Source: Myxococcales bacterium (lineage in GTDB: Bacteria; Myxococcota; Myxococcia; Myxococcales; Myxococcaceae). Taken from it: a stretch of DNA of 12,038 nucleotides. The translations under genes and the position numbers were made by a program. The stretch is taken from the NCBI GenBank assembly GCA_003153055.1, contig PMBV01000106.1, forward strand, positions 1-12,038, read 5' to 3'. Positions 5,761-12,038 of the stretch are shown piece by piece; the first letter of the stretch is position 1, and every line of letters starts with the position of its first letter. The notes beneath the pieces are model-generated. The model ran no database searches. It saw only the letters and a list, made by a program, of their open reading frames with translations, and was not told the DNA's origin.

Positions 5761-6450
5761 ATGAAGGCCGTCGTCATTCAGCACGAGACGCATGAGGACC
5801 TGGGCCGGCTCGGCCCGGCGCTGGCCGAGGCGGGGTTCTCGGTGACGCGGCGGTTCCGCGGGGTGGAGCACGCCGATGTGGAGGCGCCGCTGGTGGTGGT
5901 GCTGGGCGGGCCCATGGGGGTCTACCAGGCAGACCAGCACCCGTTCCTCCGTGAGGAGCAGGCGCTCTTGACGGAGCGATTGGCGCTCGATCGCCCGTGC
6001 GTGGGCATCTGCCTGGGCGCCCAGCTCCTGGCGGCCGCGGCTGGTGCCGAGGTCTACCCGGGAAAGAACGGTTTGGAGATCGGCGTGGGCACGGTGCGGC
6101 TCACCAAGGACGCGGCGACAGACCCGGTGTTCAGCGCCGCGAAGGAGCGCCTCACCGTCGCCCACTGGCATGGTGACACCTACTCGGCGGTGCCCGGAGC
6201 CACGCTGCTGGCCTCGAGCGACCGCTACACTCAGCAAGCCTTCCGCCTGGGTCGCTCCTACGGCCTCCAGTTTCATGCCGAGCTCACCGCCGACGAGCTG
6301 GGTCAGTGGCTCGCGCTCGGAGCAGACGAGCTGAAAGAGCAGGGCAAAGACGTCGCGGCGCTCCGGGCTCAACTCTCGAAGCTCAAGGCCGCCGAGGGAC
6401 CCCTCCGCGAGCTGCTCACCCGGCTCGCCTATGCTGTGGCACGCCACTGA
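5761..6450 (+). CDS. class I glutamine amidotransferase (GMP synthase-like GATase1)
   Basis: A 229-residue stand-alone glutamine amidotransferase domain, which hydrolyses glutamine and passes ammonia to an acceptor. It has LVVVLGGPMGVY (44-55, oxyanion region), the nucleophile elbow PCVGICLGAQLLAAA with catalytic Cys84, and QFHAE with catalytic His172 and Glu174, so the Cys-His-Glu triad is complete. The final 50 residues are a helical extension. Stand-alone members of this group (often annotated as GMP synthase-like or 'type 1 glutamine amidotransferase') have varied or unknown substrates; there is no GuaA ATP-pyrophosphatase domain, so GMP synthesis is not implied. The ATG at 5761 lies 46 bases after the previous gene; the ribosome binding site is weak (GGGGC). 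Confidence 0.92.
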   Translation: MKAVVIQHETHEDLGRLGPALAEAGFSVTRRFRGVEHADVEAPLVVVLGGPMGVYQADQHPFLREEQALLTERLALDRPCVGICLGAQLLAAAAGAEVYPGKNGLEIGVGTVRLTKDAATDPVFSAAKERLTVAHWHGDTYSAVPGATLLASSDRYTQQAFRLGRSYGLQFHAELTADELGQWLALGADELKEQGKDVAALRAQLSKLKAAEGPLRELLTRLAYAVARH

Positions 6451-6507
6451 AGGTCTCGTTTGCGCACGCACTCCTCGAGGGCTAGCGTGGCGCACAGGAG
6501 AATTGCC

Positions 6508-7086
6508 GTGACGGACGCAGAGACAAAGCAGCTCGCCCTAGAGAACGACAGGCTCGAGCTCGAGAACGCCACGTTGCGCATGAGCAGCGGCGCCTGGTGG
6601 CGGAAGAGCACGGTCGTGCTGGCCATGACGGCCATCGCCGCGGGGGTATGGCCCACCACCAGCGCCATTCGGGCGCACTACGAGCTCGAGCGAGACCTGG
6701 CCCTCGAGGCGTCCAAGCAGCAACACGAGCAGGCCATGGAGCAGGCCCGACAGCTCGAGCAAGTGCGCGTCGCCATTCTCGAGCGGCTGAAGACGGCCGA
6801 TGATCGACTCCGGGCCCTCAGGCTCCTCCTCGCCAGCGCCCCAGACGCGAGCCTTCGGTCATGGGCCGAGGCCGAGAAGGCCTCCCTCGAGCGAGAGCTG
6901 AGGGGCCCTCCCGTCGAGCCACGAGGGAACACGGTCGTCGAGCGCAAAGTGGCACCGGAACTCCCAGCCGCTCCCGTGCCGGTTGTCCGCGAGCCCAGCC
7001 GTCAGCCGCCGCGGCCGGCGAAGGCAGTGCCCGCGACCGCGAACGCGTCGACTGACCGCATGGCGCTCAAGGACGACCCCTACTGA
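6508..7086 (+). CDS. single-span membrane protein with coiled coils, unknown function
   Basis: A 192-residue protein from a GTG at 6508, chosen because AGGAGA (about 6497-6502) sits at ideal spacing ahead of it; a longer frame from TTG at 6460 is less likely. Domain order: a short heptad-like helix rich in Leu and Glu (about 5-24, LALENDRLELENATL); one hydrophobic segment (about 34-54, STVVLAMTAIAAGVWPTTSA); a long charged coiled coil (about 57-131); then a proline-rich tail (about 133-175) with AVPATANAST. With few charges before the span and a strongly charged helix after it, orientation is uncertain. I recognise no family. It probably acts as a scaffold or tether at the inner membrane. Gaps to both neighbours are about 55 bases, consistent with co-transcription. 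Confidence 0.75.
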   Translation: MTDAETKQLALENDRLELENATLRMSSGAWWRKSTVVLAMTAIAAGVWPTTSAIRAHYELERDLALEASKQQHEQAMEQARQLEQVRVAILERLKTADDRLRALRLLLASAPDASLRSWAEAEKASLERELRGPPVEPRGNTVVERKVAPELPAAPVPVVREPSRQPPRPAKAVPATANASTDRMALKDDPY

Positions 7087-7140
7087 CCGCTTCCTGGCGC
7101 TCGTGTCAGGCTGCCCCTCGGGCATTCGTCGCCCACCCCC

Positions 7141-8481
7141 ATGAGCTGGACGAAGACGCTGGAGAACGCGGGACCGGCCCACTGGGTCCTCCCCAAGACC
7201 GAGACGATGCGCTGCGAGGCGCATCTCTTCCTGTCCGACGAGTTGCTGTTTGGCCGAGAGGGTCACGGAGGCCTCGACGAGGGGCTCCTCGCCCAGCTCG
7301 TCAACGCCTGTAGCTTCCCGGGCGCCACGCGCGTGGTGCTGACCCCCGACTGTCACCTCGGCTACGGAGTGCCCATCGGCACGGCCATCGAGACCGAGGG
7401 CACGCTCTTGCCCACGGCCGCCGGCTACGACATCGGCTGCGGCATGGTGCAACTCTCGACCTCGCTGACCGCCGACGACGTCGCCGACCCCGCAAAGCGC
7501 CGCCAGTGGATCGACGCGGTCGTCGCGCGCATCGGCATCGGCGTCGGCCAGAAGGGCACCTCGCGGGTCACCATGAAGCAGGTCCCCGACATCCTCCGGC
7601 ATGGGGCCCATGCCCTGGGCCGAACCAACGACGTCGCCGAGCGGGCCTGTCTGCCGGTGGAGGACGACGGCGTCGACATTCCCCACAAGGCCTGGGCCAA
7701 GCGCAACCAGCTCGGCAGCCTGGGAGGCGGCAACCACTTCTGCGAGATGCAGGTCGACCAGGCCGGCAAGGTCTGGGTGATGCTGCACACGGGCAGCCGC
7801 GGCTTCGGCTGGAACATCGCCAAGGACACCTTCGTCGCCGGAGCCGAGCACCTCGGCCTGGGGACTCGGAGCGAAGACTCGGTGTGGCTCGACGCCGACT
7901 CCGAGCTGGGCAGGGCCTACTGGAGCCTGCACAACATGGCGGCCAACTTCGCCATCGCCAACCGACTCATCATCGGCGAGGCCGTGTGCGAGGCCCTGGA
8001 GCACGTCTTCGGAGGCGAGGCGCAGGTGTATTACGAAATCTCCCACAACCTCATTCAGAGGGAGAACGGCCGCTTCGTCGCTCGCAAAGGCGCCACTCGC
8101 GCGTTCCCCGGCACGCACCCCGCCCTCGCGGGCACCGCCTGGGCGTCACAGGGCCACCCCATCCTCATCCCCGGCTCGATGGAGACGGGCAGCGCCATTC
8201 TCTTCGCCAAGGAGGGCGCCGCCGCCGCGCTCTATTCGGTCAACCACGGCGCGGGCCGGCGCATGTCTCGCAACGAGGCCCGCCGCTCCTTGTCTCAGAA
8301 AGACACCGACCTTCGCATGTCGAAGCTGGGTGTGTTGCTCAACACGAGGAACACGCCCATCGACGAGTCGGGGCCCTGCTACAAGAACCTCGACGACGTG
8401 CTGGCGGCGGTCGAGCTCGCCGGCCTGGCGCAGGTCTCCAACCGGCTCCGCCCGGTCGCGTGCATCAAGGGCGCTGACTGA
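7141..8481 (+). CDS. rtcB: RtcB family RNA ligase
   Basis: RtcB joins RNA ends bearing 2',3'-cyclic phosphate or 3'-phosphate to 5'-OH ends, using GTP and Mn2+, in RNA repair and, in some organisms, tRNA splicing. This 446-residue protein has all main metal and nucleotide motifs: TPDCHLGYGVPIG (68-80), AAGYDIGCGM (93-102) with metal ligands D97 and C100, LGGGNHF (194-200) with H199, MLHTGSRG (214-221) with H216, EISHNLI (299-305) with H302, RKGATRAFPG (315-324), and SVNHGAGRRMSR (366-377), where H369 is the expected guanylylated histidine. It therefore looks active. No rtcA, rtcR or archease gene is in the window. The ATG at 7141 has no clear Shine-Dalgarno; the next Met is at residue 23. It sits between the coiled-coil protein and the PEGA protein genes, about 55 bases from each. 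Confidence 0.95.
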   Translation: MSWTKTLENAGPAHWVLPKTETMRCEAHLFLSDELLFGREGHGGLDEGLLAQLVNACSFPGATRVVLTPDCHLGYGVPIGTAIETEGTLLPTAAGYDIGCGMVQLSTSLTADDVADPAKRRQWIDAVVARIGIGVGQKGTSRVTMKQVPDILRHGAHALGRTNDVAERACLPVEDDGVDIPHKAWAKRNQLGSLGGGNHFCEMQVDQAGKVWVMLHTGSRGFGWNIAKDTFVAGAEHLGLGTRSEDSVWLDADSELGRAYWSLHNMAANFAIANRLIIGEAVCEALEHVFGGEAQVYYEISHNLIQRENGRFVARKGATRAFPGTHPALAGTAWASQGHPILIPGSMETGSAILFAKEGAAAALYSVNHGAGRRMSRNEARRSLSQKDTDLRMSKLGVLLNTRNTPIDESGPCYKNLDDVLAAVELAGLAQVSNRLRPVACIKGAD

Positions 8482-8535
8482 ACGCGCCAGGTGCTGGTAT
8501 GACTGGAGGGTCCCCGACAGCCAATGGAGCGCGTG

Positions 8536-9495
8536 ATGAGAGCAAGGCTTCCGATGGTGCTGACGGTCCTCCTGGCGGGCGCGGCCATGGCACAGGGAGC
8601 CTCGCCCGCCGCCAAGGCCCGCGAGGAGATTTCCCGGGACTTCTCCAAGGGAGACTTCGAGGCTGCCATCAAGAAAGCCACCGATGCCCTGAAGAAGGCG
8701 ACCGACGCCAGCGACCAGGCGGCGCTGCAGCTCCTGCGGGGCCAGGCGCTGCTCGCATTGGGGCAGTCGGAGAAGGCGAAGGCCGCCTTCCTCTCCGCGG
8801 TTCAGAAGAACCCCGACATCGAGCTCGATACGGCTCGCGCCAGCCCTGACGCGGTCCGGCTCCTCGAGCGGGTCCGAGGCGAGCTGCCCGCGACGCTGGT
8901 GGTGGTGGTGAACGCCAGCGATGCCGACGTGACGATTGACGACAAGGACCTCGGCCCAGCCCCTCTCCAGACCCAGGTTGTTGGCGGCGTCCACGTCGTC
9001 ATCGCTCGCGGAGCCGACGGACGCAGCACGCGGGTGGAGGCCCAAGTGCCACCGGGGAAGAAGGTCGTCCTCGAGATGGAGCTGACCCCAAAGCAGCCAG
9101 CGATGACGGAGCCAGCCCCAGTCGAGACGAGCAAGGACGTGCCCTTCACGAGCCAGCCCGCCATTGCCACGAGCGTGAGCCCGCTCCGGCCGGCAGGCCT
9201 CGCGCTCGTCATCGGCGGCGGCGTGGTGCTCGTCGCTGGAGCCGTGGCGTTGGGGTTGACGCTCGACGCATGGAACAAGCTCCGCGGCTCTACCTTTCTA
9301 CCAGGGGAAGGCGAGGCCCTCGCGGCCACCGGGACGAAGCTCCAGACACTCGGGTGGGTTGGCGTCGGTGTCGGGGCCGCGGTGGCGGCGACTGGCGTCG
9401 TGCTGCTGTGGAGGGCTGGTCAGGCCCCTCCGGCGACCGTGAGTGTCGCGCCCCTGCCCGGAGGCGCGATGGTCGGGCTCACCGGGTCGCTTCCG
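8536..9495 (+). CDS. exported TPR/PEGA-domain protein with two C-terminal membrane helices
   Basis: A 320-residue envelope protein of a type frequent in myxobacteria; its precise role is unknown. I place the start at the ATG 8536 because GGAG (8526-8529) precedes it at good spacing; the ATG at 8524 adds four residues. Order: signal peptide 1-19 (cleavage after AMA); a TPR-like helical region (about 26-92) including DFEAAIKKATDALKKA and QAALQLLRGQALLALGQSEKAKAAF; a PEGA-like beta domain (about 118-184; VVVVNASDADVTIDDKDLG then VVGGVHVVIARG); a proline-rich linker (185-217); helix 218-243; a loop; helix 272-293; and a short glycine-rich tail. PEGA domains are thought to bind surface layers or envelope components. 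The stop is TAG at 9496-9498, and the gene converges on cheD with only 13 bases between, so no separate terminator fits there. Confidence 0.85.
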
Positions 9496-9511
9496 TAGCT
9501 CCGCGGGCGCC

Positions 9512-10129
9512 TCACCAGAGGTCGATGGAGGTGACCGCCTTCTCCTGCTGCTCGATGGCGCGCTGCCAAATCTCGCGGTCGCGGTGGCCCACCTTGAGGC
9601 TGGTCGACGTGCCGACCTTCCGACGGTGCACGGAGTAGCTGCCATTGGAGAAGTGAATCACTCGCCCGAAGTCACCGCCGAGATCCTCCGCATCGATGGG
9701 AATGGATTCGTTGACCAGGAACTCGCGGATGAAGCTGCAATTCACCGAGCCCACGCAGAAGAAGTTGCTGCCGTCCGACTCGGTGTTGAGCACGTTCCCG
9801 CCGCCGAACACCTTGGCGCGCAGCCGCCGTCGCTCGGCGCCCTTGGCCACCATGGCGTTCAACAGAAACTCCATGGCGAAGATGCCGTAGCGCCCGGCCT
9901 CGGAGGCGTGGATGGGCAGCGTCCGGGAGTACCGTGTGTGGCTCAGCATGAAGTGGTTCATGCCGATGACACTCCCGATGGGGTCATAGAGGCACGCCGC
10001 CACGCACGAGCCCAACAGCGTCGAGATGACCTCTGGCCCCCGCGTTGCGTAGTGCTCGCCGGGCTCGATGGTGACTCGCTGACCGCCCCGGTGTCGCTCG
10101 GCTCTCATGCTGTGCTTGGACGCTGTCAT
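9512..10129 (-). CDS. cheD: chemoreceptor glutamine deamidase CheD
   Basis: CheD deamidates glutamines in methyl-accepting chemotaxis proteins and can be bound by CheC, tuning chemosensory adaptation. The 205-residue protein has the family signature STLLGSCVAACLYDP with catalytic Cys42, followed 17 residues later by the catalytic His59 in GMNHFML, then KVFGGGNVL (about 106-114) and VGSVNCSFIREFL. The C-terminal 40 or so residues (HRRKVGTSTSLKVGHRDREIW and on) extend beyond the usual domain length of about 160. The ATG at 10129 is used; an ATG at 10108 is possible. Neither has a strong ribosome binding site. No cheC, cheA, cheB, cheR or receptor gene is nearby, so this is an orphan copy that must act on receptors coded elsewhere. 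It is divergent from the membrane-protein/XRE unit. Confidence 0.94.
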   Translation of the reverse strand: MTASKHSMRAERHRGGQRVTIEPGEHYATRGPEVISTLLGSCVAACLYDPIGSVIGMNHFMLSHTRYSRTLPIHASEAGRYGIFAMEFLLNAMVAKGAERRRLRAKVFGGGNVLNTESDGSNFFCVGSVNCSFIREFLVNESIPIDAEDLGGDFGRVIHFSNGSYSVHRRKVGTSTSLKVGHRDREIWQRAIEQQEKAVTSIDLW

Positions 10130-10186
10130 GGGCGAGTGGGCGCGTCCATTGGAAGGTCTCGAGTCCCAAGTGGGATGTCTGGCTCA

Positions 10187-10203
10187 TTTGACATTGAGTC
10201 AAA
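10187..10203. promoter_or_regulatory. 17-base inverted repeat, probable operator, overlapping a -35 box
   Basis: TTTGAC-ATTGA-GTCAAA is a perfect six-base inverted repeat around five bases. It includes TTGACA (10188-10193), a perfect -35 consensus for the gene starting at 10223. The site lies 20 bases before that gene, whose operon partner is an XRE-type DNA-binding protein, so autorepression is the natural reading. It also faces the divergent cheD start, 58 bases away. Confidence 0.6.
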
Positions 10204-10216
10204 GATTCATTACATC
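10188..10216 (+). promoter_or_regulatory. promoter candidate for the membrane protein/XRE operon
   Basis: TTGACA (10188-10193, perfect -35), 17-base spacer, TACATC (10211-10216, three of six to -10). Initiation about seven bases later would fall at or next to the ATG at 10223, which has no Shine-Dalgarno, hinting at a leaderless mRNA. The -10 box is weak. Confidence 0.45.
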
Positions 10217-10222
10217 GCTTTC

Positions 10223-10648
10223 ATGTCCTTCGAAGAGAAGAACACCTGGGTCTTCCTCGTCGTCTCGCTCCTGGGCGCGGCGACGTACGCGGCGCTCCTC
10301 GCGGTGAGGGCTCACGGTGTGCCGCTGCCCGACGTCTCCTACGTAGGGCCGATGCTCTCGACTATTGGGGCGGCGGTCCTGGCAGGCGTCGTGGGCACGG
10401 CCATCGTGGCGTTCGGAAACCCCACGGAGGCGGGGCAGAAAGACGCGCGCGACGTGGAGATCCACCGCTTCGGCATGAACGTCGGGCAGTCGTTCCTGGT
10501 CATCGGCGGCGTGGTGGCGCTGGGGCTGGCGATGGCCGAAGTGAGGCACTTCTACATCGCCCAGGTCCTCTACTCGGGCTTCGTGCTGTCGGCGCTGGTG
10601 GGCTCCGTCTCGCGGCTGGTGATGTACCGGCGGGGTGTGCCCCGATGA
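10223..10648 (+). CDS. four-helix inner-membrane protein, unknown function
   Basis: A 141-residue protein from the ATG at 10223; a longer open frame upstream runs through cheD in antisense and is not credible. Four hydrophobic segments are clear: about 8-28 (WVFLVVSLLGAATYAALLAV), 41-64 (VGPMLSTIGAAVLAGVVGTA), 86-106 (MNVGQSFLVIGGVVALGLAM) and 109-134 (FYIAQVLYSGFVLSALVGSV). A charged cytoplasmic-type loop (GQKDARDVEIHRFG, 71-84) joins helices 2 and 3, and the tail is basic. I know no named family with certainty, but small four-helix proteins encoded with a compact XRE regulator are a recurring pair in bacteria. The stop overlaps the regulator's start (ATGA, 10645-10648), so the two are translationally coupled. 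An inverted repeat lies just upstream. Confidence 0.85.
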   Translation: MSFEEKNTWVFLVVSLLGAATYAALLAVRAHGVPLPDVSYVGPMLSTIGAAVLAGVVGTAIVAFGNPTEAGQKDARDVEIHRFGMNVGQSFLVIGGVVALGLAMAEVRHFYIAQVLYSGFVLSALVGSVSRLVMYRRGVPR

Positions 10649-10860
10649 CAGCGACCAAGGTCACCAACTCCATCCGCGCGCTGCGCTTCGCTCACGCAGA
10701 GATGACCCAGGCCGAGCTCGCCGAGCGCGTCGGCGTCACGCGGCAGACCATCATCGCCATCGAGCAAGGGCGTTACTCCCCGACGCTCGAGATGGCCTTT
10801 CAGATTGCGCGGGTCTTCAAGGTCCCGCTCGACGACGTGTTTCAGTACCCAGACCGCTGA
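10645..10860 (+). CDS. XRE-family helix-turn-helix transcriptional regulator
   Basis: A 71-residue protein that is almost entirely a Cro/C1-type HTH. After NSIRALRFAHAEM it has MTQAELAERVGVTRQTIIAI (20-39), with the turn at ERVGVTR and the recognition helix in VTRQTIIAIEQG, and then YSPTLEMAFQIARVFKVPLDDVF (44-66). It resembles the small YgzD-type regulators encoded beside membrane proteins. There is no ligand or dimerisation domain, so it binds DNA as a compact unit, probably a dimer. Its ATG overlaps the previous stop, so the two proteins are made together. The inverted repeat at 10187-10203 is a plausible binding site, which would give negative feedback on its own operon. Confidence 0.93.
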   Translation: MTATKVTNSIRALRFAHAEMTQAELAERVGVTRQTIIAIEQGRYSPTLEMAFQIARVFKVPLDDVFQYPDR

Positions 10861-10925
10861 CTGACTCATCACCCGCCTGACCGCGCCAGTGCGGCCACGG
10901 CGGAGCCTCGTCCGAAAGACCCCAA

Positions 10926-10930
10926 AGGAG
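10926..10930 (+). promoter_or_regulatory. strong ribosome binding site
   Basis: AGGAG four bases before the ATG at 10935, set in AAAGGAGACACATG. It is the clearest Shine-Dalgarno in the window and fixes the start of the oxidoreductase gene. Confidence 0.8.
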
Positions 10931-10934
10931 ACAC

Positions 10935-11897
10935 ATGAAGGCCATCGTTCAAGACCTCTACGGCTCAGCTGACGTGCTGCAACTCAAAGACATCGAGCCG
11001 CCCCACATCGGCCCGGAGGACGTATTGATTCAAGTTCGCGCGGCGGGAGTCGACTTCGGCGTCTGGCATCTCATGACTGGCATCCCCTACGTGGCGCGGC
11101 TGGCCATGGGGCTGAGCCGACCGAGGAACCCGGTGCGCGGAATGGACGTCGCCGGCGTGGTCGAGGCAGTCGGCGAAAGGGTGACTGCCTTCAAGCCGGG
11201 CGACGAGGTGTTCGGTGTCTGCGATGGCGCCTTCGCCGAGCACGCCCGAGCCTCACACGACAAGCTCCTGCGCAAACCCGGGAACCTCACCTTCGAGCAG
11301 GCAGCGGCGGTGCCCATCTCGGCGACCACGGCGCTCGTGGGGCTCCGGGCGGCGAAGGTGCAGTCAGGTGAGCGGGTGCTCATCACCGGCGCTGGCGGTG
11401 GCGTGGGCACCTACGCAGTCCAGCTCGCCCGGGCGATGGGAGCCGAGGTGACGGGCGTGTGCAGCACCTCGAAGGTCGAGCTGGTTCGGTCGCTCGGAGC
11501 GGCGAACGTCATCGACTACACCCGCGAAGACTTCGCCGACGGTGGCCCCAGGTACGACGTCATCCTCGACATCGCGGGGAGCCGGCCGCTCTCGCACCTG
11601 CGTCGGGCGCTCACGCCCACGGGTCGACTCCTCATCGTCGGAGGCGAAGGAGGTGGGCGCTGGTTCGGCCTCGGTCGCCAGCTGTGGGCGATGGTCGCGT
11701 CGCCCTTCAGCCGCCAGAAGCTGGGCTCGGTGCTCGGGCTGGTGAACCAGGGCGACCTGAGGGTGCTCACGACGTACCTCGAGGCAGGCACGGTGGTTCC
11801 GGTCATCGAGCGCCGGTACTCGCTCAGCGAGGCGCCTTTGGCTGTGCGCACGCTGGCCGAGGGACACTCTCGCGGAAAAGCGGTGATTTGCATCTGA
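10935..11897 (+). CDS. MDR-family NAD(P)-dependent alcohol dehydrogenase / quinone reductase-like
   Basis: A 320-residue medium-chain dehydrogenase/reductase. The GroES-like N-terminal half has PEDVLIQVRAAGVDFGVWHL (27-46), PVRGMDVAGVVEAVGERV (66-83) and FKPGDEVFGVCDGAFAEH (86-103). The Rossmann half has ERVLITGAGGGVGTYAVQLA (146-165), with the dinucleotide loop GAGGGVG (152-158), followed by LGAANVIDYTREDF (187-200). The zinc ligands of classical alcohol dehydrogenases are absent, so it belongs with zinc-independent quinone reductase-like members that reduce quinones or enone-type compounds with NAD(P)H; the exact substrate cannot be read. Length is normal and the C-terminus (RGKAVICI) matches the family ending. 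It has its own strong ribosome binding site, 74 bases after the XRE gene. Confidence 0.93.
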   Translation: MKAIVQDLYGSADVLQLKDIEPPHIGPEDVLIQVRAAGVDFGVWHLMTGIPYVARLAMGLSRPRNPVRGMDVAGVVEAVGERVTAFKPGDEVFGVCDGAFAEHARASHDKLLRKPGNLTFEQAAAVPISATTALVGLRAAKVQSGERVLITGAGGGVGTYAVQLARAMGAEVTGVCSTSKVELVRSLGAANVIDYTREDFADGGPRYDVILDIAGSRPLSHLRRALTPTGRLLIVGGEGGGRWFGLGRQLWAMVASPFSRQKLGSVLGLVNQGDLRVLTTYLEAGTVVPVIERRYSLSEAPLAVRTLAEGHSRGKAVICI

Positions 11898-11938
11898 GCT
11901 GCACCCTTCAGCGACTTCACTCGAGACCTCCAGTGACC

Positions 11939-11953
11939 CGAAACCTCGTTTCG
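11939..11953. terminator. short hairpin after the MDR gene
   Basis: CGAAA-CCTCG-TTTCG, a five-base-pair stem with five-base loop, 42 bases after the stop. It is weak and lacks a following T-run, so termination is only a guess. Nothing else is recognisable from here to the window end. Confidence 0.2.
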
Positions 11954-12038
11954 TGGCACCCTTCCATCGGGAGAAACGCGTGCCTCATTCGTCCATCTCG
12001 AAGGGGGCCTCGGCCCTAGGTGACTGGTGTTAATCGGC

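Noticed and set aside
7087..7140. GCCC-CTC-GGGC hairpin before rtcB as an attenuator or RtcR-type control site
   Set aside because: A four-base stem is expected by chance at this GC content, and no sigma54 -24/-12 promoter pattern is visible before rtcB.
6859..8118. A 419-codon open frame antisense to rtcB
   Set aside because: It is the codon-complement shadow of a well-supported RtcB gene and has no motif of its own.
9443..10222. Long upstream extension of the four-helix membrane protein frame
   Set aside because: It would run antisense through all of cheD; the ATG at 10223 directly precedes the first membrane helix.
11980..12033. A 17-codon open frame starting GTG with GGGAGA upstream
   Set aside because: Too short to test, and near the window edge; the ribosome binding site alone is not enough.

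Overview
The window is a GC-rich stretch of bacterial chromosome, most likely from the Myxococcota (myxobacteria). This rests on the strong G/C bias at third codon positions, the gene content (Uma2 nuclease, TPR/PEGA membrane protein, secreted astacin protease, orphan cheD) and an IS91-like transposase remnant of a type common in that group. No rRNA, tRNA or CRISPR array is visible. The assignment comes from general recognition, not a database search.

Left part (about 1-2500) is accessory and partly decayed. On the minus strand it holds a Uma2-family putative nuclease (360-935) and a small DUF6968-like protein (1165-1572). Around these lie a 49-base repeat pair and a 22-base repeat pair whose edges fall at gene ends. 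Next come a broken second copy of a DUF2721 membrane-protein gene (1689-1908) and two pieces of an IS91-like transposase in opposite orientations (2129-2214 plus, 2275-2376 minus). Most of the first 350 bases has no recognisable gene.

Middle part (2507-5000): an exported, probably lipid-anchored astacin metalloprotease (2507-3847) with visibly lower GC and an unusual cysteine-rich insertion, preceded by a good promoter candidate. It converges on a small cysteine-containing putative lipoprotein (3950-4354, minus). Then comes the intact DUF2721 membrane protein (4559-4996, minus), the parent-type copy of the pseudogene at 1689-1908.

Right part (5067-11897) is dense and chromosome-like. Five plus-strand genes with gaps of about 45-60 bases encode a spermidine synthase-like Rossmann protein, a class I glutamine amidotransferase, a membrane-anchored coiled-coil protein, the RNA ligase RtcB and a TPR/PEGA membrane protein. 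cheD lies convergent on the minus strand. A two-gene unit encodes a four-helix membrane protein and an XRE-type regulator, overlapping by ATGA, with a 17-base inverted repeat and a -35-like box just upstream. The last gene is an MDR-family oxidoreductase with a strong ribosome binding site.

No clearly new multi-gene system can be shown from the sequence alone. The most interesting items are the decayed paralog and mosaic repeats on the left, the cysteine-rich insertion in the astacin, and the probable self-regulated, possibly leaderless membrane-protein/XRE unit.
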